Of a DNA stretch of 51,694 bases, positions 33,450 to 40,826 are shown piece after piece. The position numbers and the translations under genes were made by a program. Within the stretch, counting starts at the first letter, position 1; each line of letters opens with the position of its first letter. Origin of the DNA: an uncultured Bacteroidales bacterium (GTDB lineage Bacteria; Bacteroidota; Bacteroidia; Bacteroidales; WCHB1-69); NCBI GenBank assembly GCA_900316305.1, contig ONCM01000019.1, positions 1-51,694 of the forward strand, written 5' to 3'. The notes below the pieces were generated by a model. That model was not told the origin of the DNA. It searched no databases and saw only the letters and a list, made by a program, of their open reading frames with translations.

Positions 33450-33515
33450 TTGCCATATCCTTGCCATATACTTGCCATATCCTTGCCAACCCCTTGCCAA
33501 CCCCTTGCCACGGCG
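33450..33515. repeat. 11-bp tandem repeat, six units
   Basis: Units TTGCCATATCC, TTGCCATATAC, TTGCCATATCC, then TTGCCAACCCC twice, and a partial sixth. The period is exactly 11. It sits at the boundary between the GC-rich flank and the AT-rich island. Confidence 0.88.
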
Positions 33516-33545
33516 CTCGAAAGCGTCGCCTATCCTGTAAGCACG

Positions 33546-33553
33546 TATTTTTG
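33546..33553 (+). promoter_or_regulatory. -7-like box, first of a pair
   Basis: TATTTTTG matches TAnnTTTG. It lies 51 bp upstream of a second identical box. Confidence 0.4.
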
Positions 33554-33596
33554 ACAACGATAATTACACCACAACACGAGATTTACGAGAATTTTG

Positions 33597-33604
33597 TATT
33601 TTTG
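33597..33604 (+). promoter_or_regulatory. -7 box, likely promoter of the leader transcript before the island
   Basis: TATTTTTG in a clearly AT-rich context, facing the terminator at 33869 and the operon at 33947. Confidence 0.55.
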
Positions 33605-33611
33605 CAACGAA

Positions 33612-33908
33612 GTATTGTTGGTGAATACGTCAACGAAATTAGAATTAATTGATTTAATTTCAATAAAATACAAAAAAAATGAGATAAAAAGAAACATAGC
33701 GTCATAAACATCCTTGATTAGACTGATATACCAGAAATAGGACACTGCGAAAGCATCAGTTCAGACAAGGCAACGGGTGTTTGCGCTCTTCAATCTGAGG
33801 GCGTGGACAGAATGGTTGTTGTCTGATGCGGGCAGTCCTATGCCTTGGTATCGCAATCTGACATCTGCGCCCTCTTTTCAAAAAAAGAAAAAGGGGGCTT
33901 TTTCTTTT
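33612..33908 (+). ncRNA. Candidate leader or small RNA ahead of the defence operon
   Basis: A transcript starting from the box at 33597 would run about 295 nt to the terminator. TCAGACAA (33761-33768) can pair with TTGTCTGA (33819-33826), an 8-bp stem over a 50-nt loop. GCATCA (near 33753) offers an alternative partner for TGATGC (33824-33829), so two mutually exclusive pairings are possible. No convincing protein gene lies inside. It could be an attenuator for the operon, an independent RNA, or the remains of a lost gene. Confidence 0.35.
33869..33908 (+). terminator. Strong terminator 39 bp upstream of the island's first gene
   Basis: GCCCTCTTTT (33869-33878) pairs with AAAAGGGGGC (33889-33898) with one G-T pair, followed by TTTTTCTTTT. 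The polarity is plus strand, toward the AIPR gene. No complete gene ends here, so it probably acts on a leader RNA. Confidence 0.75.
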
Positions 33909-33946
33909 AAAAAGTTGTAATAAACAAATAAACACGATATCCGAAT

Positions 33947-36304
33947 ATGAACGATAACGAAGAACAATTTGACGATTTTAAGACACCGGAGACCGCAACC
34001 TATGTGAATGAAACTATTGGCAGGGTGGTTCAAAAAGAGCTCACTGAAGTGGAACAGTTTAAAAGAGATCTTGACGACCAGCTTATGATGGCAGACAGCC
34101 CTAAGGACGAACTGACAGAGATGATTATAGGATACATTCAAGGTGCCGGTGATGTGAACCAAGTGAACATCTGCTCTTATCGGGCAAAAAATGGTGTTGG
34201 CATTGACGCTTGGGGGTTCAATGGTGACGAGGATTTGACCACTATTGATCTGTTTCTAACGCTTTACGTTGACCCGGACGAAAACGTCAAAATTTCTGCC
34301 AACGATTTGGACCGTCATTTTAACTGGCTTAATCGTTTTTATGATCAGTCCAAAGCAGGGACGATCTTTTCAAAGATTGACGAAGAAAAAAGCGATCTCT
34401 ATCAAGTGGCCCAGCTTATTAACCAAACTAACAATATTGATCGTATTCGTCTTTTTTTGCTGTCCAATGCTATTATGCCTACAAACTACGATAAGCCCAA
34501 TACTGAATTGGAGTCAGGTACTAGCTGCGAGTTTTATGTATGGGATGCCAAACGTGTTATGCAGCAAGACCACATCATCTCTGGTAAGAGTCCTATCGTG
34601 GTGGATTTTGAAGGTGACTACAACATAACGCTCCCGTGCATAAAGATGCCTGACGTGTCTGAAAACGTATCGTGTTACCTTTGTATAATTCCGGGTATAG
34701 TTTTGTCTCAGGTCTATCACAAATATCACCAACAAATCTTGGAGATGAATGTGCGTACCTTCCTCCAATTCAAAGGAGCCTCCAATAAAGGTATTCGCGA
34801 TACCCTAATCGGCCACAAAGCCACGCCCATCGAGCGGAGAAAAGGTGTTGAAGATTCGGAAGCAGAACCAGATATGTTCTTTGCCTACAACAACGGTATA
34901 TCTGCCACCGCTTCAGAAATCAAGTTGAACGAGGAAGGAAACGCCATTACTCGAATCAAATCTTGGCAGATTGTGAATGGAGGTCAAACCACTGCTGCCA
35001 TCCATGCTGTAATGAGTATGAAAGATGTGGACATCTCCGATTTGACAAAGGTGTATGTGGCAATGAAAATATCTGTTATTAAGGACAAAGAAAACCTACC
35101 ATACATTGTCCCTCGCATCTCAAGATTTGCCAACACACAGTCTGCCGTCAAGAAATCAGACTTTAATATTAACGAACAATTTCTAGTAGAACTGGAGCAA
35201 CGTTCCCGCGAGGAATGGGTTGTCAATTCATCAGGCAAACCCGTTTCTAAGTGGTTCTTCGAACGGACTCGTGGCCAATATCTTGACAAAGCCAAACGTG
35301 GCGGCGGTCCCAAAGCCGAAAAAGAGTTTTATGCCGAATATCCTAAGTGCCAGATGTTTGACAAAACGATGTTGTCTAAATTTATGATGGCATGGGATCA
35401 GAATCCTGCCAGTGTTTGTAAAGGTGGTGAAAACAATTATGGCGTATTCTTCAATCGTATGAAACAGCAGGCTATTCGCTTCGATGCCACCCGGTATCAC
35501 CGTACTGTAGCAAAGGCCATTCTATTCAAGGCTATTGACGCATTCTATGGCAAAGACGGGTTGGCTTTGCCTGGTTATAAGTCCAATATGGTGGCATACA
35601 CCGTGTCTCTGCTCTCATACCTTTCTGGGAAAGCACTAGATCTTGATACTATTTGGAAAGAGCAATGCGTGATTTCTTCTGCAGTTTATAACGAACTGAA
35701 CATTGATATTTACAGCATTTATGCCAAGTTAATTAACGGTGCTGAACATATCACATACAAGGTTAAGGAGACGTATTCTGCAACTGACGGTAAGCGTAGA
35801 AATCGCTATGTGCCCAAAAGCATCCCCGCAATAGACCTTAGACAGATTAAAGAAACTATGCTCTATCAAGTTCTGCAGTATGTAAAATTGATTGAACCTG
35901 TAGTATACAGCCATATCTTTGATGTCAATGAGGGCGAAAACATTAACGAGTGGACAAAAAAAACAACCTGCTGGGATTCTCTCAAAGTTAAAGCATCAAA
36001 CTTGAGTGCCAAATACAATATTCCTCAAGATCTTTGTTCTGCTACTGGCGACATGGATATCGAGGTGACAGAAGGACAGCAGAAATTCATCAATGAGGCA
36101 TCTGAAATAGACCCTGCTTTTTGGTTCAGTATCAACAAATGGTCAAAAGATAATCCTGGTGAACTCACACCCAAGGAGCAGGCATTTGTTGCCCAGGTTG
36201 GATTCAACCTAAAACGAAAAAAGCCATTGACCTATAAGCAAGCTAAATGGGCATTAGACATTTACGATAAAGCAAAAGAGGCCGGTTGGGGAAAAGATGA
36301 ATGA
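33947..36304 (+). CDS. AIPR-family protein (abortive infection/phage resistance)
   Basis: 785 residues. The AIPR core (about 265-560) has FLQFKGASNKGIRDTL, FFAYNNGISATASEI (near 308) and WQIVNGGQTTAAIHA (near 340), hallmarks of PF10592, named after phage-resistance proteins. The N-terminal part (about 45-110) includes GIDAWGFNGDEDLTTIDLFLTLY, in the place where many AIPR proteins carry a PD-(D/E)XK-like element. The final Q-x-K-type catalytic residues are not visible, so nuclease activity is doubtful. The mechanism is unknown. It is the first gene of the island, with its stop overlapping the helicase start by 8 bp. Codon and base composition is more AT-rich than in the flanks. Confidence 0.88.
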   Translation: MNDNEEQFDDFKTPETATYVNETIGRVVQKELTEVEQFKRDLDDQLMMADSPKDELTEMIIGYIQGAGDVNQVNICSYRAKNGVGIDAWGFNGDEDLTTIDLFLTLYVDPDENVKISANDLDRHFNWLNRFYDQSKAGTIFSKIDEEKSDLYQVAQLINQTNNIDRIRLFLLSNAIMPTNYDKPNTELESGTSCEFYVWDAKRVMQQDHIISGKSPIVVDFEGDYNITLPCIKMPDVSENVSCYLCIIPGIVLSQVYHKYHQQILEMNVRTFLQFKGASNKGIRDTLIGHKATPIERRKGVEDSEAEPDMFFAYNNGISATASEIKLNEEGNAITRIKSWQIVNGGQTTAAIHAVMSMKDVDISDLTKVYVAMKISVIKDKENLPYIVPRISRFANTQSAVKKSDFNINEQFLVELEQRSREEWVVNSSGKPVSKWFFERTRGQYLDKAKRGGGPKAEKEFYAEYPKCQMFDKTMLSKFMMAWDQNPASVCKGGENNYGVFFNRMKQQAIRFDATRYHRTVAKAILFKAIDAFYGKDGLALPGYKSNMVAYTVSLLSYLSGKALDLDTIWKEQCVISSAVYNELNIDIYSIYAKLINGAEHITYKVKETYSATDGKRRNRYVPKSIPAIDLRQIKETMLYQVLQYVKLIEPVVYSHIFDVNEGENINEWTKKTTCWDSLKVKASNLSAKYNIPQDLCSATGDMDIEVTEGQQKFINEASEIDPAFWFSINKWSKDNPGELTPKEQAFVAQVGFNLKRKKPLTYKQAKWALDIYDKAKEAGWGKDE

Positions 36305-37961
36305 GGATCCGATGCGCGAGTCATATCTAGATGAGGAAGTTGACGTGGTTCAACCCTTTGAAGGTCCAGAAATTCGCTTCTCACATATAGAAGCGGATGA
36401 TAGTGGTTTGCGCCCATATCAAGCCAACATAAAAAAACAGGTCTATGACCTTTGGGATAAGATAGACAATGTCATGCTCCAAATGCCAACAGGCACAGGA
36501 AAGACCATCGTTTTCGCCTCCATTGTCCATGATATTCTTAAGTGGTGTCGAAATCATAGCAAAGACTCAAAGATACTGATTATTGCCCACCGCAAAGAAC
36601 TCATTGACCAAGCAAGTAACAAACTGGGAAAACTGTCGCATGGCATCATACAAAGCGGTAAACCGCAGCAGCTGTCTTTGCCTGTCCAAGTGGCTTCCAT
36701 CCAAACCTTTATGAGCCGGAGGAACTATGAAACTATGCGCCGTCAACGATTCGATTTCATTATCATCGATGAGGCGCACCACTCTTTGGCTCCTGGCTAC
36801 CAAAAACTGTGGGATATGTTTCCAAACAGTAAAAAACTTGGAGTAACGGCAACCCCGTGGCGAATGTCGCATTCTGGATTCACATCGCTTTTCGGCGACA
36901 TAGTCTTATCTCGCAGCATAGAATGGTTCGTAAATAATGGCTATTTGTCTAACTACGACTATATCTCCATCAATCGTGATTCGGAGTTGCAGCATGAGAT
37001 CAATTCCATTGAACGCTATGGAGCCGATGGCGACTATCTTGAGGCAGAATTGAGTAACTTGTTTGACAAGGACAAGATTCGCGCAGAGCTATATAAGAGT
37101 TACAAACAATTTGCCAAAGGAAAGAAAGGCATCGTCTATGCTATCGATCGTAGGCATGCCGCCAATATTACAGAATTGTATTCCGTGAATGGTGTTAAGG
37201 CCTGTATGATTGATGGCACAACACCCGCCAATGAGCGCAAGAATTTGATAGATGCGTTTAAGGCTGGTAGTGTTGAAGTGATTGTTAATGTGAACATCTT
37301 CTCCGAAGGCTTCGACTGTCCAGACATCGAATTCGTTCAGTTGGCCCGTCCTACTAAGTCACTGGCACTTTACCTGCAGCAGATAGGCCGCGCGTTACGT
37401 ATCTCAGATAACAAGATGAGTTCCATTATTCTTGACAACGTAGGACTCTATAACCGCTTTGGCACTCCTATGGCCAACCGCCGTTGGCGTTATCATTTTC
37501 TGGGGCACGATGAAGGAGAAGGTTACAACGATGGATCCGGTGTTAATCGCGACATCGTTTTCGACGCACAGGAACGAGAGCCTGATTATAGCGAGGGGAA
37601 TGAAGAAATGGTGGTGGTTGAGCACACTAATGGAGGTAAACAGATACGTACGGAAGATGCCAACAATGCTGTTGCTTTAGGAGAGTACAACATTTTTCGA
37701 AAAGGAGGTCTATATGGCGTCTGCGACCACAACAACCGCACTTTGGTGCCACCGGTATATGAAGACATGCAACCCTACTGCAATGGATATATCCCTTTCA
37801 AACAGAATGGCAAATGGGGCATTATGCTGAAGAATGGCACTGTGAAAGTCAAACCTAAATACTTTTACATTGGTCCTTTCATTGAAGGTGTAGCGAAAGT
37901 GCAAAATAGAGAAAACGATCCCTTTTATTACATAAACGATAAGCTGGAAAGAATTGAATAA
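36297..37961 (+). CDS. SF2 DEAH helicase with C-terminal WG repeats
   Basis: 554 residues. The helicase core (about 35-380) has LRPYQANIKKQVYDLWD, MPTGTGKTIVFASI (Walker A), IIDEAHHSLAPGYQ (DEAH box), VTATPWR (motif III) and LYLQQIGRALRISDN (motif VI), as in type III/SSL2-like helicases linked to restriction and defence. A linker and then WG-repeat sequences (about 455-554) follow: FRKGGLYGVCDHNNRTLVPPVYE, GYIPFKQNGKWGIM and FIEGVAKVQ. WG repeats are usually separate domains, so fusing them to a helicase is unusual and may add a protein or ligand contact. The ATG is inside the AIPR stop region, and the stop overlaps the next start, so expression is coupled to both. Confidence 0.9.
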   Translation: MNEDPMRESYLDEEVDVVQPFEGPEIRFSHIEADDSGLRPYQANIKKQVYDLWDKIDNVMLQMPTGTGKTIVFASIVHDILKWCRNHSKDSKILIIAHRKELIDQASNKLGKLSHGIIQSGKPQQLSLPVQVASIQTFMSRRNYETMRRQRFDFIIIDEAHHSLAPGYQKLWDMFPNSKKLGVTATPWRMSHSGFTSLFGDIVLSRSIEWFVNNGYLSNYDYISINRDSELQHEINSIERYGADGDYLEAELSNLFDKDKIRAELYKSYKQFAKGKKGIVYAIDRRHAANITELYSVNGVKACMIDGTTPANERKNLIDAFKAGSVEVIVNVNIFSEGFDCPDIEFVQLARPTKSLALYLQQIGRALRISDNKMSSIILDNVGLYNRFGTPMANRRWRYHFLGHDEGEGYNDGSGVNRDIVFDAQEREPDYSEGNEEMVVVEHTNGGKQIRTEDANNAVALGEYNIFRKGGLYGVCDHNNRTLVPPVYEDMQPYCNGYIPFKQNGKWGIMLKNGTVKVKPKYFYIGPFIEGVAKVQNRENDPFYYINDKLERIE

Positions 37962-39111
37962 GAATATACAAGAAACGCCTTTGGACGATGAAGGATTGAA
38001 TTGGTCGTTACGGCAATTCGAATCGCCAGATAAGACCATCCGCCTAGCCACAACATTCAGTGGAATAGGTGCAATTGAGTATGCTTTTAAGCGTTTGGGG
38101 TTAAATTACAAAATAGTATTCGCAGGAGACATAAACGACAATTGCAAAGCATCATATTTTGCCAATTACGATATATCTCCTAAAATATGGCATAGCGATA
38201 TCCATCAGTTTAATGCAAAGCCATACAGAAACCAAGTAGATTTATTAGTCGGAGGTGCTCCTTGTCAGGCTTTCTCTATTGTCGGAAACAGGAAAGGATT
38301 TGAAGATACGAGAGGAACATTATTTAGGGAATTTGCTCGTATTATAAGAGAATGTAAGCCCAAGGTTTTTCTGTTTGAAAACGTTCAAGGGTTATACAAT
38401 CATGATGATGGGCAAACTTGGGAAGTCATTAGTAATACATTTAAAGATTATTGTGGCTATCACATCTATTTCAGAAGGTTGAATAGTAAAAACTATGGAA
38501 TACCCCAGCATAGAGAAAGACTATACTGTATTGGCTTCAGGAGACAAACCAAATTTCAGTTTCCGGCTCCCATAGAGTGCCCATATATCATGTATGATTT
38601 TATGGAGGATTACAGAGGCGGAAACTATTATATCAAAAAATACGATTGCAAGGTGCTCACACCTCGCTCTGAACGTAAAACAGATTTAGCTTCGGGAAAG
38701 GTGAAGCCTGAGTATAATGAGTTTGTTTTCAAGTGTGCTGATGTGGATGATAAGTATTACTTATCAGAATCTGTTGCAAATTATGTTTTGGCTGGAGGCT
38801 CCAAAAACTTTAAGACTTCAACAAAAACAGATCTTAGAATAGCAAGACCCTTACTCCAATCTATGCATAAAATGCACAGAGCGGGGGTTGATAACTATGT
38901 TTCATACACAAAGAAGAAAGGAATTAATGGTTTAAGAAGACTTACTCCTAAAGAATGTCTTCGTCTTATGGGGTTTACAGATGAGTTCAACGAGGTTGTG
39001 TCAAATACAGCATTGTATATGCAAGCTGGAAACAGTATCGTGGTAGATGTCCTCATAGCCATTCTTAAACAAGTTGATATCACAAAATATGGTATAGATT
39101 ATGGCGAATAA
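37954..39111 (+). CDS. DNA (cytosine-5) methyltransferase 1
   Basis: 385 residues, Dcm/M.HhaI type. Motif I is ATTFSGIGAIE (about 32-42). The catalytic loop PCQAFS has Cys104, preceded by LLVGGA. Motif VI is FENVQGL, motif VIII PQHRERLYCIGF, and motifs IX-X RRLTPKECLRLMGF and QAGNSIVVDV. The target recognition part lies between about 190 and 325. It must start at a TTG (37954) inside the helicase stop codon, because no ATG or GTG is available before motif I. It is a tandem paralogue of the next gene. The pair suggests one enzyme per strand of an asymmetric site, as in LlaJI. Confidence 0.94.
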   Translation: MNKNIQETPLDDEGLNWSLRQFESPDKTIRLATTFSGIGAIEYAFKRLGLNYKIVFAGDINDNCKASYFANYDISPKIWHSDIHQFNAKPYRNQVDLLVGGAPCQAFSIVGNRKGFEDTRGTLFREFARIIRECKPKVFLFENVQGLYNHDDGQTWEVISNTFKDYCGYHIYFRRLNSKNYGIPQHRERLYCIGFRRQTKFQFPAPIECPYIMYDFMEDYRGGNYYIKKYDCKVLTPRSERKTDLASGKVKPEYNEFVFKCADVDDKYYLSESVANYVLAGGSKNFKTSTKTDLRIARPLLQSMHKMHRAGVDNYVSYTKKKGINGLRRLTPKECLRLMGFTDEFNEVVSNTALYMQAGNSIVVDVLIAILKQVDITKYGIDYGE

Positions 39112-40276
39112 GAAGCATACAACAACTGGCAATACTCGTAATTTGTTTGAGAATAAAGATTGGAGAAATAAAGCTTTTTCCTGTCCGAATGGTGTTGTCC
39201 GTATAGGCACCTCGTTTAGTGGTATTGGAGCAATTGAACACGCCTTCGTCAGATTGGGCATCAAGCATAAAATCATGTTTGCTGGAGATATTGATGCCAA
39301 TTGTAAGAAATCATATTTTGCAAACTATAAGATTTCAGAAAAACAATGGCATACAGATGTTCATGATTTTGATGCAAAGCCATATAAAGGCTTAATTGAC
39401 TTGTTTGTTGGCGGTGCCCCATGTCAAGCTTTTTCACTTCGTGGTAAACATGGTGGATTCGAAGATACAAGAGGAACTCTATTCAGAGAGTTTGCAAGAA
39501 TTGTAATGGAATGTAATCCTCGTGTCTTTATTTTTGAAAATGTAAAAGGGATGTTAAGTCACGACAAGGGACGAACATGGAAAGTTATCAAGGAAACATT
39601 TGAAAAGGATTGTGGATATGACGTGCATTTCCAGCTTCTTAATGGAAAAGATTACGGCATTCCTCAAAGTAGAGAAAGATTGTTTTGTATAGGTTTTAAG
39701 GAGGCTACTAGTTTTTCTTTCCCAACACCAATTCCGCTGCAGAGAACGGCCTATGACTTTTTGCAAGAAACATTTGACAAGAAGTATTTGCTCAAACAAA
39801 AAGGGGTTAATTTCATAACTCGTAGTATAAATCATCAAAAGAGTTATACTCAAATAAACGGTGATGTGCTTTTATGCCAAAAAAGGAATCAGCAATTTAA
39901 TTGGCATGGCGACTTCATTTTTCACCCTTTAACAAAGTGTGATGATCGAAGAATGCCTGTTGATGACACACTTTTCAAAGTCTCTGATTTTGAAGAGATG
40001 TATTATGTGAAATCTCACCCTGAAAAGTATGCGATAACTGACGATGGTAATGGGCATTATACAATTCACAAAGATTCGTTGAATAACATTGATATGGATT
40101 ATGGTCGATTTAGAAAATTGACTCCAAGGGAATGCTTAAGATTGATGGGATTTGATGATTCTTTTAAGATTGTAGTTAATGATACTGAGGCGTATAAACA
40201 AGCAGGGAATAGTATTATTGTAGATGTTCTGATTGCTCTCTTAAAGGAGTTAGATATTACAAAATATGCAGAATAA
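39101..40276 (+). CDS. DNA (cytosine-5) methyltransferase 2
   Basis: 391 residues, Dcm type, starting 11 bp before the first methyltransferase ends. Motif I is GTSFSGIGAIEHAF (about 36-49). Catalytic Cys108 lies in GGAPCQAFS. Later motifs are FENVKGM, PQSRERLFCIGF, RKLTPRECLRLMGF and QAGNSIIVDV. The framework motifs closely resemble methyltransferase 1, but the middle of the chain (about 195-330), where target recognition lies, is different and slightly longer. This fits two enzymes of one origin with different half-sites or strands. The stop overlaps the start of the 185-residue gene. It is probably the second self-protection enzyme of the restriction set. Confidence 0.94.
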   Translation: MANKKHTTTGNTRNLFENKDWRNKAFSCPNGVVRIGTSFSGIGAIEHAFVRLGIKHKIMFAGDIDANCKKSYFANYKISEKQWHTDVHDFDAKPYKGLIDLFVGGAPCQAFSLRGKHGGFEDTRGTLFREFARIVMECNPRVFIFENVKGMLSHDKGRTWKVIKETFEKDCGYDVHFQLLNGKDYGIPQSRERLFCIGFKEATSFSFPTPIPLQRTAYDFLQETFDKKYLLKQKGVNFITRSINHQKSYTQINGDVLLCQKRNQQFNWHGDFIFHPLTKCDDRRMPVDDTLFKVSDFEEMYYVKSHPEKYAITDDGNGHYTIHKDSLNNIDMDYGRFRKLTPRECLRLMGFDDSFKIVVNDTEAYKQAGNSIIVDVLIALLKELDITKYAE

Positions 40277-40823
40277 CAACTTTCGATATATAAATGATTG
40301 GGCTGTAATAAGGCTTGCCGATAGCTTTGTGAAAATAAACAAGGCTGGTACTGGTAATGGCGAAGCCGCATTATATCTTGGGAGCAAGTATGACCCTGAC
40401 ATATTCAGATTCTTCGAATGTGAAAATTTTGATGCTCATTGCATGATACTTAGGGACGACATGCTGGATTATCTTCAACAGGTTAAAATCGAGTATGCTC
40501 ATAACTGCCGCATTTACAGAAACGAAGTAAGTCTAAGAACCTGGGGTGAAAACTACAATGAGATTAATTCATTGCCAGAGGAACTCTACTTTGATTTAAC
40601 TCGCAAAAGGCAATTCGACAAACATGGTAGAGTGTATGCCCAGGAATTAACTTATAAACGTGCTAAATTCTATTCATTAGTAACTGATCATAAAGCTTAT
40701 GTTTATGATTTGATACGAAGGATCTCTATTCCTGAAGTTTCATTTCTAATGTTGACCAAAATCGAGGACAATAGTCCTATTGGCTATTATGCCAAATTGT
40801 ATTATGATCCAAATTTCAATTAA
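40266..40823 (+). CDS. Unknown 185-residue protein of the defence operon
   Basis: I do not recognise this family. There is no signal peptide or membrane helix. The sequence is rich in aromatics and acidic residues, with RLADSFVKINKAGTGNGEAALYLG, FFECENFDAHCMILRDDMLDYLQQVK and a final EVSFLMLTKIEDNSPIGYYAKLYYDPNF. The mix of strands and one long helix suggests a compact globular fold. It sits between methyltransferase 2 (11-bp overlap) and the McrB-like gene (3-bp gap), so it is very likely made with them. Possible roles are an accessory subunit of the restriction complex, a regulator, or a protein that conveys specificity. In BsuMI a third restriction gene sits alongside the McrB-like one, which makes an accessory subunit reasonable. 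Confidence 0.75.
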   Translation: MQNNNFRYINDWAVIRLADSFVKINKAGTGNGEAALYLGSKYDPDIFRFFECENFDAHCMILRDDMLDYLQQVKIEYAHNCRIYRNEVSLRTWGENYNEINSLPEELYFDLTRKRQFDKHGRVYAQELTYKRAKFYSLVTDHKAYVYDLIRRISIPEVSFLMLTKIEDNSPIGYYAKLYYDPNFN

Positions 40824-40826
40824 CCT

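Larger units (their letters stand above)
33331..33946. other. 600-bp region before the defence island with no assigned gene
   Basis: The first 200 bp hold a GC-rich tract and the 11-bp repeat. AT-rich sequence then begins near 33540, with two TAnnTTTG boxes and a strong terminator at 33869-33908. Only short frames with weak or no start codons are open. A 28-codon GTG frame at 33621-33707 and open stretches at 33722-33826 and 33741-33919 may be remnants or chance. Confidence 0.6.

Noticed and set aside
33450-33515. Possible CRISPR array
   Set aside because: The units are 11 bp with no spacers, and there are no cas genes.
33741-33919. About 60-codon open frame in the leader
   Set aside because: It follows a stop codon directly, has no usable start codon near its beginning, and runs through the terminator.
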